Made by a program: the position numbers and the translations under genes. Below the pieces are notes generated by a model, which was not told the origin of the DNA, made no database searches, and saw only the letters and a list, made by a program, of their open reading frames with translations. A DNA stretch of 64,000 nucleotides from Prosthecodimorpha hirschii. Its GTDB lineage: Bacteria; Pseudomonadota; Alphaproteobacteria; Rhizobiales; Ancalomicrobiaceae. Position 1 is the stretch's first letter; each line of letters starts with the position of its first letter. Of this stretch, positions 47,234-56,011 are shown piece by piece. The stretch spans positions 4,758,049 through 4,822,048 of the forward strand of contig NZ_LJYW01000001.1 in assembly GCF_001305515.1 (NCBI RefSeq). Reading direction: 5' to 3'.

Positions 47234-47248
47234 TTAAAATATGGCTAA
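47234..47248 (-). promoter_or_regulatory. CtrA-like box upstream of sciP
   Basis: On the minus strand TTAGCCATATTTTAA fits TTAA-N7-TTAA with one mismatch, 61 bases before the sciP start. Caulobacter sciP is itself CtrA-activated. Confidence 0.6.
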
Positions 47249-47333
47249 GCGATGACCGACACTTCGACTGGATTGAGATGAACATCTTCGGCAATGCGCC
47301 CCGGCCGGTCCCGGCAAGGGCTTGGCGGGCCTG

Positions 47334-47999
47334 TCAGTTCGCCGCGGTGACCGATTTCACCGACCAGACCGAGATGCTCATGCCGTCGATCAGCAGGTAG
47401 GGTTGACCGGAAGTAAAATCGAGCGCCGTCACCTTGCCGGTGACTTCCGCGCTCGGCTTCACGGCATTGCCGGCGGAATCCTTGGCGTCGAAGGAAATCG
47501 TGTAGGTGCCGTCCGGCGCGGCGGTCCCGTCGGTCTTCTTACCGTTCCAGACGAATTCCTGGACGCCGCTGGTGAAGCTCTTCTGCTGCGAATAGACGAC
47601 GGCGCCGGCCTCGTTCTTCACCGTCACGGTCGCCGAGGCCGCCTTCGGCATGGAGAAGCTCCACTTGGCCTGACCGCCCTGCAGCGTGGTCTTGCTCGAA
47701 TCCGCCGTCACGGTCGTGCCGACATAGTTGACCAGCTGCGTGGCGTTGGCGATCGCCAGGGCGCTCTTCATGTCCTCGAGGTTGGTGTTCATCTTGATCT
47801 GCTGCTCGATGGACGAATACTGGACCAGCTGTTGGGTGAACTGGTTGGCGTCCATCGGCTGGGTCGGATCCTGGTGTCTGAGCTGCGTGGTCAGCAGAGT
47901 CAGGAACATGGTGTAGTTGGACGACAGCCGGGTCTGGTCCGCGGTCGAGGCGGAATTGCTGCTGGTGCCGGGTGCCGTCGAGATGCCGGAAATGGCCAT
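47334..47999 (-). CDS. flgD: Flagellar hook assembly protein FlgD
   Basis: A 221-residue hook-cap protein. The N-terminal hallmark is FLTLLTTQLRHQDPTQPMDANQFTQQLVQYSSIEQ (about 32-67, in pieces). The C-terminal FlgD Ig-like and Tudor-like region contains VKNEAGAVVYSQQ, FVWNGKKTDGTAAPDGTYTISF and a final beta strand. FlgD caps the growing rod/hook and allows FlgE addition. fliK lies upstream on the same strand, separated by 228 bases containing a long palindrome. Confidence 0.94.
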   Translation of the reverse strand: MAISGISTAPGTSSNSASTADQTRLSSNYTMFLTLLTTQLRHQDPTQPMDANQFTQQLVQYSSIEQQIKMNTNLEDMKSALAIANATQLVNYVGTTVTADSSKTTLQGGQAKWSFSMPKAASATVTVKNEAGAVVYSQQKSFTSGVQEFVWNGKKTDGTAAPDGTYTISFDAKDSAGNAVKPSAEVTGKVTALDFTSGQPYLLIDGMSISVWSVKSVTAAN

Positions 48000-48017
48000 G
48001 ATGCGTTTCCTTCGCTA

Positions 48018-48069
48018 GTGGTCAAAATCTGACATTTGCGCTCCGCGAATGTCAGATTGAATTGACCAC
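48018..48069. repeat. Long imperfect palindrome between fliK and flgD
   Basis: GTGGTCAA (48018-48025) through the arm AATCTGACATTTGCG mirrors CGCGAATGTCAGATT and a terminal TTGACCAC (48062-48069). The centre is about three bases, with a short bulge in the right arm. It lies 18 bases upstream of flgD. The roughly 50-base hairpin could block or process the fliK-flgD transcript, or be a mobile palindromic repeat. Confidence 0.6.
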
Positions 48070-48227
48070 GCAATCAAAGAGTGAGTGGTTCGGATCCAAG
48101 AGGCGGATGGGAACCATCCGTCTCGAACGGACCACGGGGGGCGGCGAACTTCGGTCGAGCCGCCACAACCGCATGCGATGACTGAAGGACGGGTCGATCC
48201 TCGCGCCGGCCGGCGGCCGGCACCGGA

Positions 48228-50060
48228 TCAGACGCTGAGATCGATACCGCCGGCGCGCTCCGGCCGGCGGTAGGGCAGGGCGGCCGGGAGGGCGATCTCC
48301 TCGTCCGGCGCCTGCACGGCATCGCCCCGGCGATCGGCGCCATAGGGATTGCGCCAGCCGTCGCCTCCGGGCTGGCCGCCGTCCTGGCGCAGCGAGAAGC
48401 TGACGCCGTTGTCGGCGAGCTTCATGCCGCTCTGCTCCAGGCTGCGCTCAAGCCCGCGCTGATCGCGCAGCATCATGTCGAGCGTCTCGGCCCGTTCGAC
48501 GACCAGATGGGCGCGAACCTCGCCGTCGGTGCCGATCTGCATGCGGATGTCGACCTTGCCGAGTTCCGGCGGATCGAGGCGGATCTCGAGGCGCTTGTCG
48601 CTGCGGGCGGCGGCACCCTGCACGGCGGCGGCGACCTGTTCGGCCGGTGCGCCGCGGGCGGTATCGGCGCCGCCTGGAGCCGTCGCGGCGAGGCCGTCCG
48701 GTCCCTTTCCGGAGCCGTTGGTCGCGGCGGCGGCCGGGTTGGCGCCCGGGGCGGCGGTGGCATCGATGGCCGGTCCGTCGGCATCCCGGTCGCCGCCGTC
48801 CCGATCGGCTGCGTCCCGATGCGCATGCCCGGCCGCCTCGGCAGCGCCGGGGCCGGCCGCGATCCGCGCGGTTGCGGGCTGCGGCGCGGCCGGATCGACC
48901 GCCTTGCCATCCGGACCCTGCTCGGCCGGTTCGGTGCCGGCCTTGAGCCCGTCCGACATCCGATGCCCGGCCTTCGCCGCCGACTTTCCGGTCGCGGCGC
49001 CGGCATCTGCCATGGCGGCGGTCGCACCGAGGGACTTTCCGGACGCTTCCGGTGCGGCCGTCGCGTCGCCGCCCTTCGTGGCGCCCGCCGGTCCGGTCGC
49101 GGTGGACGCCGCACCCCCGGACGAAGACGGCGCGGCGGCCTCCGGTGCCGGACCGGCGGCGGAGGCGGGCGTCGCGCCGTCCGCGCCGGGGCCGGTGGCC
49201 GCAGCCGCAGCCGCAGCGCCGGACGCGGCTCCAGGCGTGGCCCCTGGGGCGAGGCTGCGAATGGTGATGCGTCCCAACCCGGGCGGCAGGCCCGGTGCGG
49301 CGGCCGCGGCGGCTGCCGCTTGGGCTGCGGTGGGCGCCTGACGGTCTCCTGCGGCGGCGGATGCGTCCGCCCCGGTCGAGGCGCCGGACGGCGGCGCCAA
49401 GCCGTCTGCCGATGTCGCCGCCTCGTCGACGCCGAGCGCCGCCATCAGGGCGGCGAAACTGGCGGCCGGAACCACGGCGCCGTTCGGTGTCGGTGTCGAT
49501 CCGGCATTGCCGGCCGCGGCCGGGCCGGCGCCAGCCGCGCCCATACCACCGGGGCCCACGCCACCAGCGCCCGTGCCGGCAGGGCCGAGGCCGCTGGGAT
49601 TTGCGGCGCCGGCATCCTGGCCGCCGGCCGGCGGGATCGCCGCTCCGCCGTTGGCCGCGTCGCCGATCGCCGGGGCGCCGGCCAAGGCCTTTCCGGCGTC
49701 CGCAGTCGGCGCGGGGGCAGCTTCCGGCGCGCTCCCAAGCCCGGCGAGGAAAAGGATCGGAATCGGCGCCTGGGCCTGCAGGGCGGAGGCCATCAAGCCC
49801 GCCTGGGCGGCGGCCGCCGCCGCATCGAGGGCGGGATCGTCGCCGCTGCCGGGGCGGCGCCGGGCGGTGGCGGGAAGCAGCGGCGGCGCGCCGCCCGCCT
49901 CGGCCGCAGCTGCGGCCTCCGGCGCCGAGGCGTTCAGCGAGGCTGCGAAATTCGCCATGAAATCGAGAAACAGACCATCCGCCGTCGGTCCGCCCGCGGC
50001 CATGGCGGTGGCGGGCGTTCCGGTCTGGGCACTGGCGGGAAGGAGCGAGATCGCAGCCAA
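48228..50060 (-). CDS. fliK: Flagellar hook-length control protein FliK
   Basis: A 610-residue protein. The first 480 residues are low-complexity Ala/Gly/Pro with many acidic and Asp/Thr spacers, as in the molecular-ruler part of FliK. The C-terminal Flg_hook domain (about 490-575) reads KRLEIRLDPPELGKVDIRM, then GEVRAHLVVERAETLDMMLRDQRGLERSLEQSGM. It measures hook length and switches export specificity. It is longer than the E. coli protein (405 residues) because of the linker. The start at 50060 has a GGAG motif upstream. Confidence 0.88.
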   Translation of the reverse strand: MAAISLLPASAQTGTPATAMAAGGPTADGLFLDFMANFAASLNASAPEAAAAAEAGGAPPLLPATARRRPGSGDDPALDAAAAAAQAGLMASALQAQAPIPILFLAGLGSAPEAAPAPTADAGKALAGAPAIGDAANGGAAIPPAGGQDAGAANPSGLGPAGTGAGGVGPGGMGAAGAGPAAAGNAGSTPTPNGAVVPAASFAALMAALGVDEAATSADGLAPPSGASTGADASAAAGDRQAPTAAQAAAAAAAAPGLPPGLGRITIRSLAPGATPGAASGAAAAAAATGPGADGATPASAAGPAPEAAAPSSSGGAASTATGPAGATKGGDATAAPEASGKSLGATAAMADAGAATGKSAAKAGHRMSDGLKAGTEPAEQGPDGKAVDPAAPQPATARIAAGPGAAEAAGHAHRDAADRDGGDRDADGPAIDATAAPGANPAAAATNGSGKGPDGLAATAPGGADTARGAPAEQVAAAVQGAAARSDKRLEIRLDPPELGKVDIRMQIGTDGEVRAHLVVERAETLDMMLRDQRGLERSLEQSGMKLADNGVSFSLRQDGGQPGGDGWRNPYGADRRGDAVQAPDEEIALPAALPYRRPERAGGIDLSV

Positions 50061-50440
50061 GTCGGGTCTCCTCGGCCCATTTCGGGCTCACTGACGCAAG
50101 GTCCGCTGCAAGCGCGGGGCCACCGCGCCGACGGCCGATAAACGCCTGTCCCGGCAAGGCCTTATCTTCAGATTGCGATGGCGCCGCGGGACTGCCGCGC
50201 TTTCCGCCCCGGCAATTCGTGCCTGCGCAGGCAAGACCTGCCGCCCGGCCCCTTTCCGGCTGGTGCCGGGTTTGGCTATAGTCCGGCCGTTGCGGCCCGG
50301 CCCGGGCCGCCCCACATCAGCTGCGGGCCGCCCACCCATCGGCAGGCCAGATCGCCCGTTCATTGGACAATGCGACCCGCAACCGGGCCGCCGGTCATCC
50401 GGCGCGCGGCGTGACGGGCGAGGAGGAGAGAGGACCGCCC
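50061..50440. other. Divergent intergenic region between fliK and mnmA
   Basis: About 380 GC-rich bases shared by the divergent fliK and mnmA promoters. I find no TTAA-N7-TTAA box, hairpin terminator, tRNA or convincing small gene. The ggctatagtccgg around 50273-50285 could be a -10-like element for mnmA. Confidence 0.4.
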
Positions 50441-51634
50441 ATGTTTCCTGAGCTCGACCTGCCGGGTCGCCGGGAGGAGAACCGCGTCGTCGTCGCGATG
50501 TCGGGCGGGGTGGATTCCTCCGTGGTGGCGGGCCTCCTGAAACGCGCCGGCTACGACGTCGTCGGCGTGACGCTGCAACTGTACGATCATGGCGAGGCCA
50601 CCCATCGCAAGGGCGCCTGCTGCGCCGGCCAGGACATCCTGGACGCCCGCCGCGTCGCCGAGACGCTCGGCATTCCGCATTACGTGCTCGACTACGAGGA
50701 GCGCTTCCGCGCTGCCGTGATCGACAGCTTCGCCGAGAGCTACCTGCATGGCGAGACGCCGGTGCCCTGCGTTTCGTGCAATCAGACGGTCAAGTTCTCC
50801 GACCTGCTCGACACCGCCCGCAGTCTGGGGGCGGCGGCGCTGGCGACCGGCCATTATGTCGACAGCCGCGCGCTCGGCACCGGCCACCGCGCGCTCTATC
50901 GCCCGGTCGACGAGGATCGCGACCAGAGCTACTTCCTCTACGCCACCACGCAGGAGCAGCTCGATTTCGTGCGCTTCCCGCTCGGCAGTCTGACCAAGGC
51001 CGAGACGCGCGACCTCGCCCGCGCCTTCGGGCTCGCCGTGGCCGAGAAGCACGACAGCCAGGACATCTGCTTCGTGCCGTCGGGGCGCTATGCCGACGTG
51101 ATCGAGCGGCTGAAGCCGGGGGCGGCCGAGCCGGGCGAGATCGTCCATGTCGACGGCCGCGTGCTCGGCCGGCATGCCGGCATCATCCGCTTCACCGTCG
51201 GCCAGCGCCGCGGCATCGGGGTCGCCGCCGGCGAGCCGCTCTATGTGGTCCATCTCGATTCGGAGACGCGCCGGGTGGTGGTCGGGCCGCGCGAGGCGCT
51301 GATGACACGCGAGCTTCATCTTCGTCAGGTCAATTGGATCGGAGACGGTACGATCGAGGCGATTCCCGCCACCGGCGTCGAGGTCTGGGCGAAGGTACGA
51401 TCGACCCGGCCGCCGCAGCCGGCACTGTTGGCTCGGCGCGATGGCGACATCGTCGTCGAACTCGCCGACGGGGAGCATGGCGTCGCACCCGGGCAGGCCT
51501 GCGTGTTCTACGATTCGGCGGATCGTGGCGCCCGCGTGCTCGGCGGTGGAACCATCGCGCGGGTGGCGCGTAGCAGCGTCACGGCGGGTGTCGCGTCGGG
51601 CGATCGTCTCAGCACCGGCACGGCAGCCGCGTGA
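50441..51634 (+). CDS. mnmA: tRNA-specific 2-thiouridylase MnmA
   Basis: A 397-residue enzyme from ATG 50441, preceded by AGGAGGAGAGAGG. It has the PP-loop [15 protein letters not shown] for ATP binding, the catalytic cysteine in [13 protein letters not shown], the second cysteine in [11 protein letters not shown], and the RNA-binding [12 protein letters not shown] segment. It inserts sulfur at position 2 of the wobble uridine in tRNA-Glu, -Gln and -Lys. The N-terminus to ATG 50441 is short and conserved; longer frame upstream is not needed. A methyltransferase gene follows 24 bases later. Confidence 0.95.
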   Translation: MFPELDLPGRREENRVVVAMSGGVDSSVVAGLLKRAGYDVVGVTLQLYDHGEATHRKGACCAGQDILDARRVAETLGIPHYVLDYEERFRAAVIDSFAESYLHGETPVPCVSCNQTVKFSDLLDTARSLGAAALATGHYVDSRALGTGHRALYRPVDEDRDQSYFLYATTQEQLDFVRFPLGSLTKAETRDLARAFGLAVAEKHDSQDICFVPSGRYADVIERLKPGAAEPGEIVHVDGRVLGRHAGIIRFTVGQRRGIGVAAGEPLYVVHLDSETRRVVVGPREALMTRELHLRQVNWIGDGTIEAIPATGVEVWAKVRSTRPPQPALLARRDGDIVVELADGEHGVAPGQACVFYDSADRGARVLGGGTIARVARSSVTAGVASGDRLSTGTAAA

Positions 51635-51658
51635 AGGGCCCCTATCAGCGAGAAACGC

Positions 51659-52375
51659 ATGTCCATCCAGAACAACCGAAACACGGCCGCTGCGAAGGCC
51701 GAGGCCGCCTACGACCCGTCGATGCTCAACGGCACGCCTCGCCTCGACCAGTCCTCCGTCCTCGCCGCCTATGCGCGCTGGGCGCCCTTCTATGACTTCG
51801 TCTTCAGCCGGTCCTTCGGTTTCGGCCGCCTGTTCGGCCTCGCGCGCCGCAATGCGCTCGCCCATATCAATGCCCGCCAGGGCAGCCTCCTGGAGATCGG
51901 CGTCGGCACCGGCGTCGCGCTTGGCGACTATGCCCGCCACCTGCAGGTGACCGGCATCGATCTGTCGCCGGAGATGCTGCGCGTGGCGCGCAAGAAGGTG
52001 CGCGACGAGGGCCTGACCCATGTGGTCGACCTTCTGGAGATGGACGCCAGCCGCCTGACCTTCGCGGACGGCACCTTCGACACCGCCGCGACCATGTTCA
52101 CCATCACGGTGGTGCCGCATCCGGAAGCCGTGATGGCCGAGATCGAGCGCGTGCTGAAACCCGGCGGCGAGGCCCTGATCGTGTCGCACTTCGCCTCGGA
52201 GCGCGGCTGGCGGCACGGCCTGGAGACGCTGATGACGCCGCTGACCAGCCGCCTCGGCTGGCGCCCGGATTTCCCCGTCGCCCGCCTGCTCGATCGCCCG
52301 GGCCTGCGCCATCTCGAAACCCGCTCGCTGGATCCCTTCGGCGTCTTCTCGATGGTCCGCCTGCAGCGCGTCTGA
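51659..52375 (+). CDS. pmtA: SAM-dependent methyltransferase, PmtA-like
   Basis: A 238-residue class I methyltransferase. SAM motif I is LLEIGVGTGVALGDY, followed by VTGIDLSPEMLRVARKKV (II) and FDTAATMFTITVVPHPEAVMAEIERVLKPGGEALIV. The start region AYARWAPFYDFVFSRSFGFGR and the end DPFGVFSMVRLQRV resemble alphaproteobacterial phosphatidylethanolamine N-methyltransferase PmtA, which makes phosphatidylcholine. UbiE-like quinone methyltransferases are the alternative. It probably shares a transcript with mnmA. Confidence 0.8.
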   Translation: MSIQNNRNTAAAKAEAAYDPSMLNGTPRLDQSSVLAAYARWAPFYDFVFSRSFGFGRLFGLARRNALAHINARQGSLLEIGVGTGVALGDYARHLQVTGIDLSPEMLRVARKKVRDEGLTHVVDLLEMDASRLTFADGTFDTAATMFTITVVPHPEAVMAEIERVLKPGGEALIVSHFASERGWRHGLETLMTPLTSRLGWRPDFPVARLLDRPGLRHLETRSLDPFGVFSMVRLQRV

Positions 52376-52535
52376 GCGGCGGCCGGACAGGGTTGGCGGG
52401 CGCCGGCAACCGACCGGCCGGGCATCGGTCGACAGACCGAATCCCGGCCCGCCAGCCTCGATCCACAGCCCGGCGGTGAAACGCCGTGCTGCCGGCTTGA
52501 CACCCGCCGGGCCAGTTCCTTATATCCGCCCCGTC

Positions 52536-52612
52536 GGCTGGGTAGCTCAGATGGTTAGAGCGGAGGATTCATAACCCTCAGGTCGGCGGTTCGATCCCGC
52601 CCCCCGCCACCA
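52536..52612 (+). tRNA. tRNA-Met (anticodon CAT, elongator type)
   Basis: A 77-base cloverleaf with encoded CCA (52610-52612). The D arm is GCTC/GAGC, the anticodon loop TTCATAA, and the T arm GGCGG-TTCGATC-CCGCC. G1-C72 pairing rules out the initiator type (which has an unpaired first base pair). The sequence does not look like lysidine-modified tRNA-Ile. Two mismatches stand out: T4 opposite C69 in the acceptor stem and A31 opposite C39 in the anticodon stem. Confidence 0.93.
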
Positions 52613-52957
52613 CTTCCCGTTTTGAAAATCCAACGCCGCCATGGTGTCTTTGGCCTCCATGGTGTCTTCGTATGGCGGTCGCGCGTCTTCGCCGGCATAG
52701 CCTTGGCGGCGCGCCGGTGCGCGGCTGCGATCGCGCCATTCGGTGGGCTGCGGGGCTGGGACGCCCCGCGTCGGCCTGCCGGCGTCCCGCCGCCGCGGGC
52801 CGGCGCCGGCACCTTGGCCGTCGCCTCCTGCGCACAGAGCCTTCCCTCGTCTCCGTCAGACATCACCCTTTCGAGATCAGGCAAATTCCTTCCGCGTCCG
52901 CATGGAACTTTGCGTCATGCCGGTGCGTTCTCCGCGTGATCCTGGGGGAGCCTGCGC
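52613..52957. other. Intergenic region after tRNA-Met
   Basis: About 345 bases without a supportable gene. A 12-base direct repeat CCATGGTGTCTT occurs at 52639-52650 and 52657-52668. The last part includes gggggagcctgcgc, the ribosome binding site of the next gene. No integrase or att-like copy of the tRNA end is seen. Confidence 0.45.
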
Positions 52958-53305
52958 ATGTCGGAAAGAGTTCTGCCGGTCCTTCTGCTTTTCGTTTCGA
53001 ATATCTTCATGACATTTGCCTGGTATGGGCACCTGAAGCACGCCAATAGGCCGCTCGTCATTGCGATTCTCGCAAGTTGGGCGATCGCATTCTTCGAGTA
53101 TTGTCTTGCCGTGCCGGCCAATCGGATCGGGTATGGCGTCTACTCTGCCGTCGAGCTGAAGACCATCCAGGAGGTCGTCACACTGACGGTCTTCGCCGTC
53201 TTCTCGGTGTTCTATCTGGGCGAAGGCTTGACCGTGAACCACGTGGTCGGCTTCGCCTTCATCGCACTCGGTGCATTCTTCATTTTCAAGGGACCGCTCG
53301 GATGA
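52958..53305 (+). CDS. DUF486 family small membrane protein
   Basis: A 115-residue protein with four transmembrane helices (about 7-24, 30-48, 70-88, 92-110) and the family segments NIFMTFAWYGHLK and ASWAIAFFEYCLAVPANRIGY...SAVELKTIQE. DUF486 belongs to the drug/metabolite transporter superfamily; the four-helix form presumably dimerises like an SMR pump. Substrate unknown. It overlaps the MFS gene by 4 bases (ATGA), so the two are translationally coupled. Confidence 0.88.
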   Translation: MSERVLPVLLLFVSNIFMTFAWYGHLKHANRPLVIAILASWAIAFFEYCLAVPANRIGYGVYSAVELKTIQEVVTLTVFAVFSVFYLGEGLTVNHVVGFAFIALGAFFIFKGPLG

Positions 53306-54543
53306 GGCGTATGATCGGACTTCTGGCCGGCCCCGTCGCCGCGCCCGCATCCCTTCTGATTCTGGTCAACTTTCTCCTGGCCGATGTCCGGGACGGCCTC
53401 GGGCCCTTTCTCGGCATCTTCCTGATCGAGAAGGGCTGGACGCCGGACAAGATCGGGCTCGTCATGTCGGTCGGCGGCTTCGCCGGCATGATCGCGACCA
53501 CCCCGCTCGGCATCCTGGCCGATGCCACCAAGGCCAAGCGTGCGGTCGTTGTGGTCTGCGCCGTGCTGGTCACGGCAGCATCCCTGGCGATGCTGCTCCT
53601 GCCGAGCTTCGCGGTCGTGACCGGCGCCCAGGTCGCGACCGGCATCGCCGGTGCCGCGATCGCGCCGGCCATCGCCAGCCTGACGCTGGGGATCGTCGGC
53701 CAGACCGGTCTGGCCCACCAATTGGGGCGCAACGAGGCGGCCAATCATGCCGGCAACGTGCTGGCCGCCGTGCTGGCGGGTGTGTTCGGCGCCGCCTACG
53801 GGCTGACCGCGGTCTTCGTGCTGATGGGCGGCATGGCGATCGGGTCCATCGTGGCTACCCTGGCGATCCCGCCGGGCTCGATCGATCACGCCGTCGCGCG
53901 CGGTCTCGAGCCGAATCCTGCGGGCGAGACGGGCGAGCCGCCGCGCCTCGGCGTGCTGCTGCAGTCGCGGCCGCTGGCCCTGCTCGCCGTCACGTTGGCA
54001 CTGTTCCATCTGGGCAATGCCGCGCTGCTGCCGCTTCTCGGCCAGCAGGCGGCCAGCCGGGACATGGGAATGGATGCGGCCACCTACACGGCCGCCACCA
54101 TCGTGATCGCGCAATTGACGATGGTCCCGATGGCCTTGGGGGCGGCACGGATGGCCGAACGGCACGGCTACTGGCTCGTGCTCGCCTGCGCGCTGTTCGC
54201 GCTGCCGATCCGGGCGCTTCTCGCCGGGATCTGGGTCGATCCCTGGGCGGTGTTGCCGGTCCAGATGCTGGACGGCGTCGGCGCCGGTCTGCTGGGCGTG
54301 GCGGTGCCGGGCCTGGTCGCCCGCATCCTGCGCGGGACCGGCCACGTCAACGCCGGTCTCGGGCTCGTCATGACGGTTCAAGGCATCGGGGCGGCCCTCA
54401 GCCCGGCCGTCGCCGGCGCCATCGCCACGCGCTACGGCTTTCCGGCGGCGTTTCTGACCCTCGGCGTGTTCGCCCTGATCGGTCTGGCGCTTTGGGCCGC
54501 CGGCCGCAGCTTCAGCGGCCTGCGCGCCGAGGGCGTGGCCTGA
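53302..54543 (+). CDS. MFS transporter
   Basis: A 413-residue transporter with about 12 helices, starting at ATG 53302 inside the DUF486 stop. The first loop has SVGGFAGMIATTPLGILADATKAKR, a variant of the MFS signature between helices 2 and 3. NFLLADVRDGLGPFLGIFLIEKGWTP is typical of a bacterial drug-efflux-like branch. Probably an exporter; substrate unknown. The conserved overlap with DUF486 suggests the two act together. Confidence 0.88.
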   Translation: MRRMIGLLAGPVAAPASLLILVNFLLADVRDGLGPFLGIFLIEKGWTPDKIGLVMSVGGFAGMIATTPLGILADATKAKRAVVVVCAVLVTAASLAMLLLPSFAVVTGAQVATGIAGAAIAPAIASLTLGIVGQTGLAHQLGRNEAANHAGNVLAAVLAGVFGAAYGLTAVFVLMGGMAIGSIVATLAIPPGSIDHAVARGLEPNPAGETGEPPRLGVLLQSRPLALLAVTLALFHLGNAALLPLLGQQAASRDMGMDAATYTAATIVIAQLTMVPMALGAARMAERHGYWLVLACALFALPIRALLAGIWVDPWAVLPVQMLDGVGAGLLGVAVPGLVARILRGTGHVNAGLGLVMTVQGIGAALSPAVAGAIATRYGFPAAFLTLGVFALIGLALWAAGRSFSGLRAEGVA

Positions 54544-54606
54544 TCCCTCGCGCCGGCGCCGGCGACACGGGTCGCGGCGGCCGGCGCGCGGACGGACGAC
54601 AGAGGC

Positions 54607-55947
54607 TCACGCCGCCTGGGTGCGGGCGAGGAACTGCTCGATGTCGCGGTTGAGGCGGCCGAGCTGTTCCTCAAGGCTCTGGCGGGCCGTCGACACGGCA
54701 TGGGACGCCGCGTCGGTGGTCGCCATGGCCTCGCCGATCGTCGACATGCCGTCGGACAGGCGGCGCGTGTTGGTCGCCGTCTCCTGAACGGTGCGGGCAA
54801 TGTCGCCGGTCGCGGCCGACTGTTCCTCGACGGCGGCCGCCATCGAGGTCGAGATCTGGCTGATCTCGGCGATGGTCCGTTCGATCTCCTGGATGCGGAC
54901 CGCATTCTCCTGGGTGGCGGCCTGGATGGCGCCGGCTCGGCTGGAGATCTCGGTGGTCGCCGTCGCCGTCTGTCCGGCCAGCGCCTTGACCTCCTGGGCG
55001 ACGACCGCGAAGCCGCGGCCGGCCTCGCCGGCCCGTGCCGCCTCGATGGTCGCATTGAGGGCGAGCAGGTTGGTCTGGCCGGCGATGTTGGAGATCAGGT
55101 CGACCACCTCGCCGATTTCGCGGGCGCGTTCGGCCAGCCCGACCACCGCGACGCTGATCGCCTTGGCGCTCTCGGCCGCATTGCGGGCGATCGTCGCCGT
55201 GCGCATCGACTGCGCGCTGATCTCGCCGATCGAGGCCGAGAGCTCCTCCGTGGCGGCGGCGCCGGCCTGGACATTCTCGGCCGTGCGGGCGGCGGTCGCG
55301 CCGAAATCGTCGACCTGCGAGCGAGTGCGCGCCGTGACCTGGCCGAGATCGTTGGCGCTCGACCCGAGCTGCCGGTTGGCGGCGGCGGAGACTTCCAGGG
55401 TCCGCTGCACGGAGGTCGAGAATTCCGACACGGCGGCCGAGAGCTGCTCGCCCCGCCGCTGGCGATCGGCGATCAGCACGTCCTGATAGACCGAGATGGC
55501 GAAGTCCATGTCGAGCATGACGGCCGAATGCACCGCGCGCATCATCCGCGCCAGACGCTGCGGACGGAACCGGTTGGCGGCGATGAGGACATCCGAGATC
55601 GCATCCAGCACGAAGGCATAGCCGCCGATATACCAGCGCGGCTCCAGTCCGATGCGGTGGTGGACCAGACCGATGGTGCGGATGCCCTCGACATAGCTGT
55701 GGTCGAAGTCGCCGCTGAACAGGCGCTTCCAGTGACTGGACTGGAGCCCGACCAGACGCGATTGCTGCGTGCCGACCATCGAGGACAGCCGCGGTTCGGA
55801 CTTCAAATGCCGATAGAAACCTTGCAGGATTTCTTCGAGCTTCGGTTCCATCACCGACCAGCAGGCGCGCATGTCGGCGCGTTGCTGGCTACCGATTCTC
55901 ATGAACGCGAGGCGGGCGTCGAGATCATCGGCGTTCTGCATGACCAT
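54607..55947 (-). CDS. Globin-coupled methyl-accepting chemotaxis protein
   Basis: A 446-residue soluble chemoreceptor. Residues 10-165 form a globin-coupled sensor domain; the proximal heme ligand is His96 in [18 protein letters not shown], the hallmark of HemAT-like proteins. Residues 180-440 are the signalling domain with hairpin tip [28 protein letters not shown] and flanking helices. There is no transmembrane segment. It should sense oxygen (or CO/NO) and signal to CheA for aerotaxis. It is monocistronic, with an AT-rich palindrome 53 bases upstream. Confidence 0.93.
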   Translation of the reverse strand: MVMQNADDLDARLAFMRIGSQQRADMRACWSVMEPKLEEILQGFYRHLKSEPRLSSMVGTQQSRLVGLQSSHWKRLFSGDFDHSYVEGIRTIGLVHHRIGLEPRWYIGGYAFVLDAISDVLIAANRFRPQRLARMMRAVHSAVMLDMDFAISVYQDVLIADRQRRGEQLSAAVSEFSTSVQRTLEVSAAANRQLGSSANDLGQVTARTRSQVDDFGATAARTAENVQAGAAATEELSASIGEISAQSMRTATIARNAAESAKAISVAVVGLAERAREIGEVVDLISNIAGQTNLLALNATIEAARAGEAGRGFAVVAQEVKALAGQTATATTEISSRAGAIQAATQENAVRIQEIERTIAEISQISTSMAAAVEEQSAATGDIARTVQETATNTRRLSDGMSTIGEAMATTDAASHAVSTARQSLEEQLGRLNRDIEQFLARTQAA

Positions 55948-55999
55948 TGGTCCCCATACGATACATTCGCAGCGTGAGCTGCTTACCTAGAGCAATTTG

Positions 56000-56011
56000 A
56001 TATTCGAATAT
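56000..56011. promoter_or_regulatory. 12-bp palindrome upstream of globin-MCP
   Basis: ATATTCGAATAT is perfectly symmetric and lies 53 bases before the globin-coupled receptor start, in AT-rich DNA. It is a plausible operator, but no regulator is assigned. Confidence 0.35.

Noticed and set aside
50360-52312. A 650-codon minus-strand open frame opposite mnmA and the methyltransferase
   Set aside because: It is antisense to two genes with clear active-site motifs and has low-information composition.
52613-52957. Integration (att) site at the 3' end of tRNA-Met
   Set aside because: No integrase and no second copy of the tRNA 3' end is visible in the window; the nearby 12-base direct repeat is unrelated to the tRNA.
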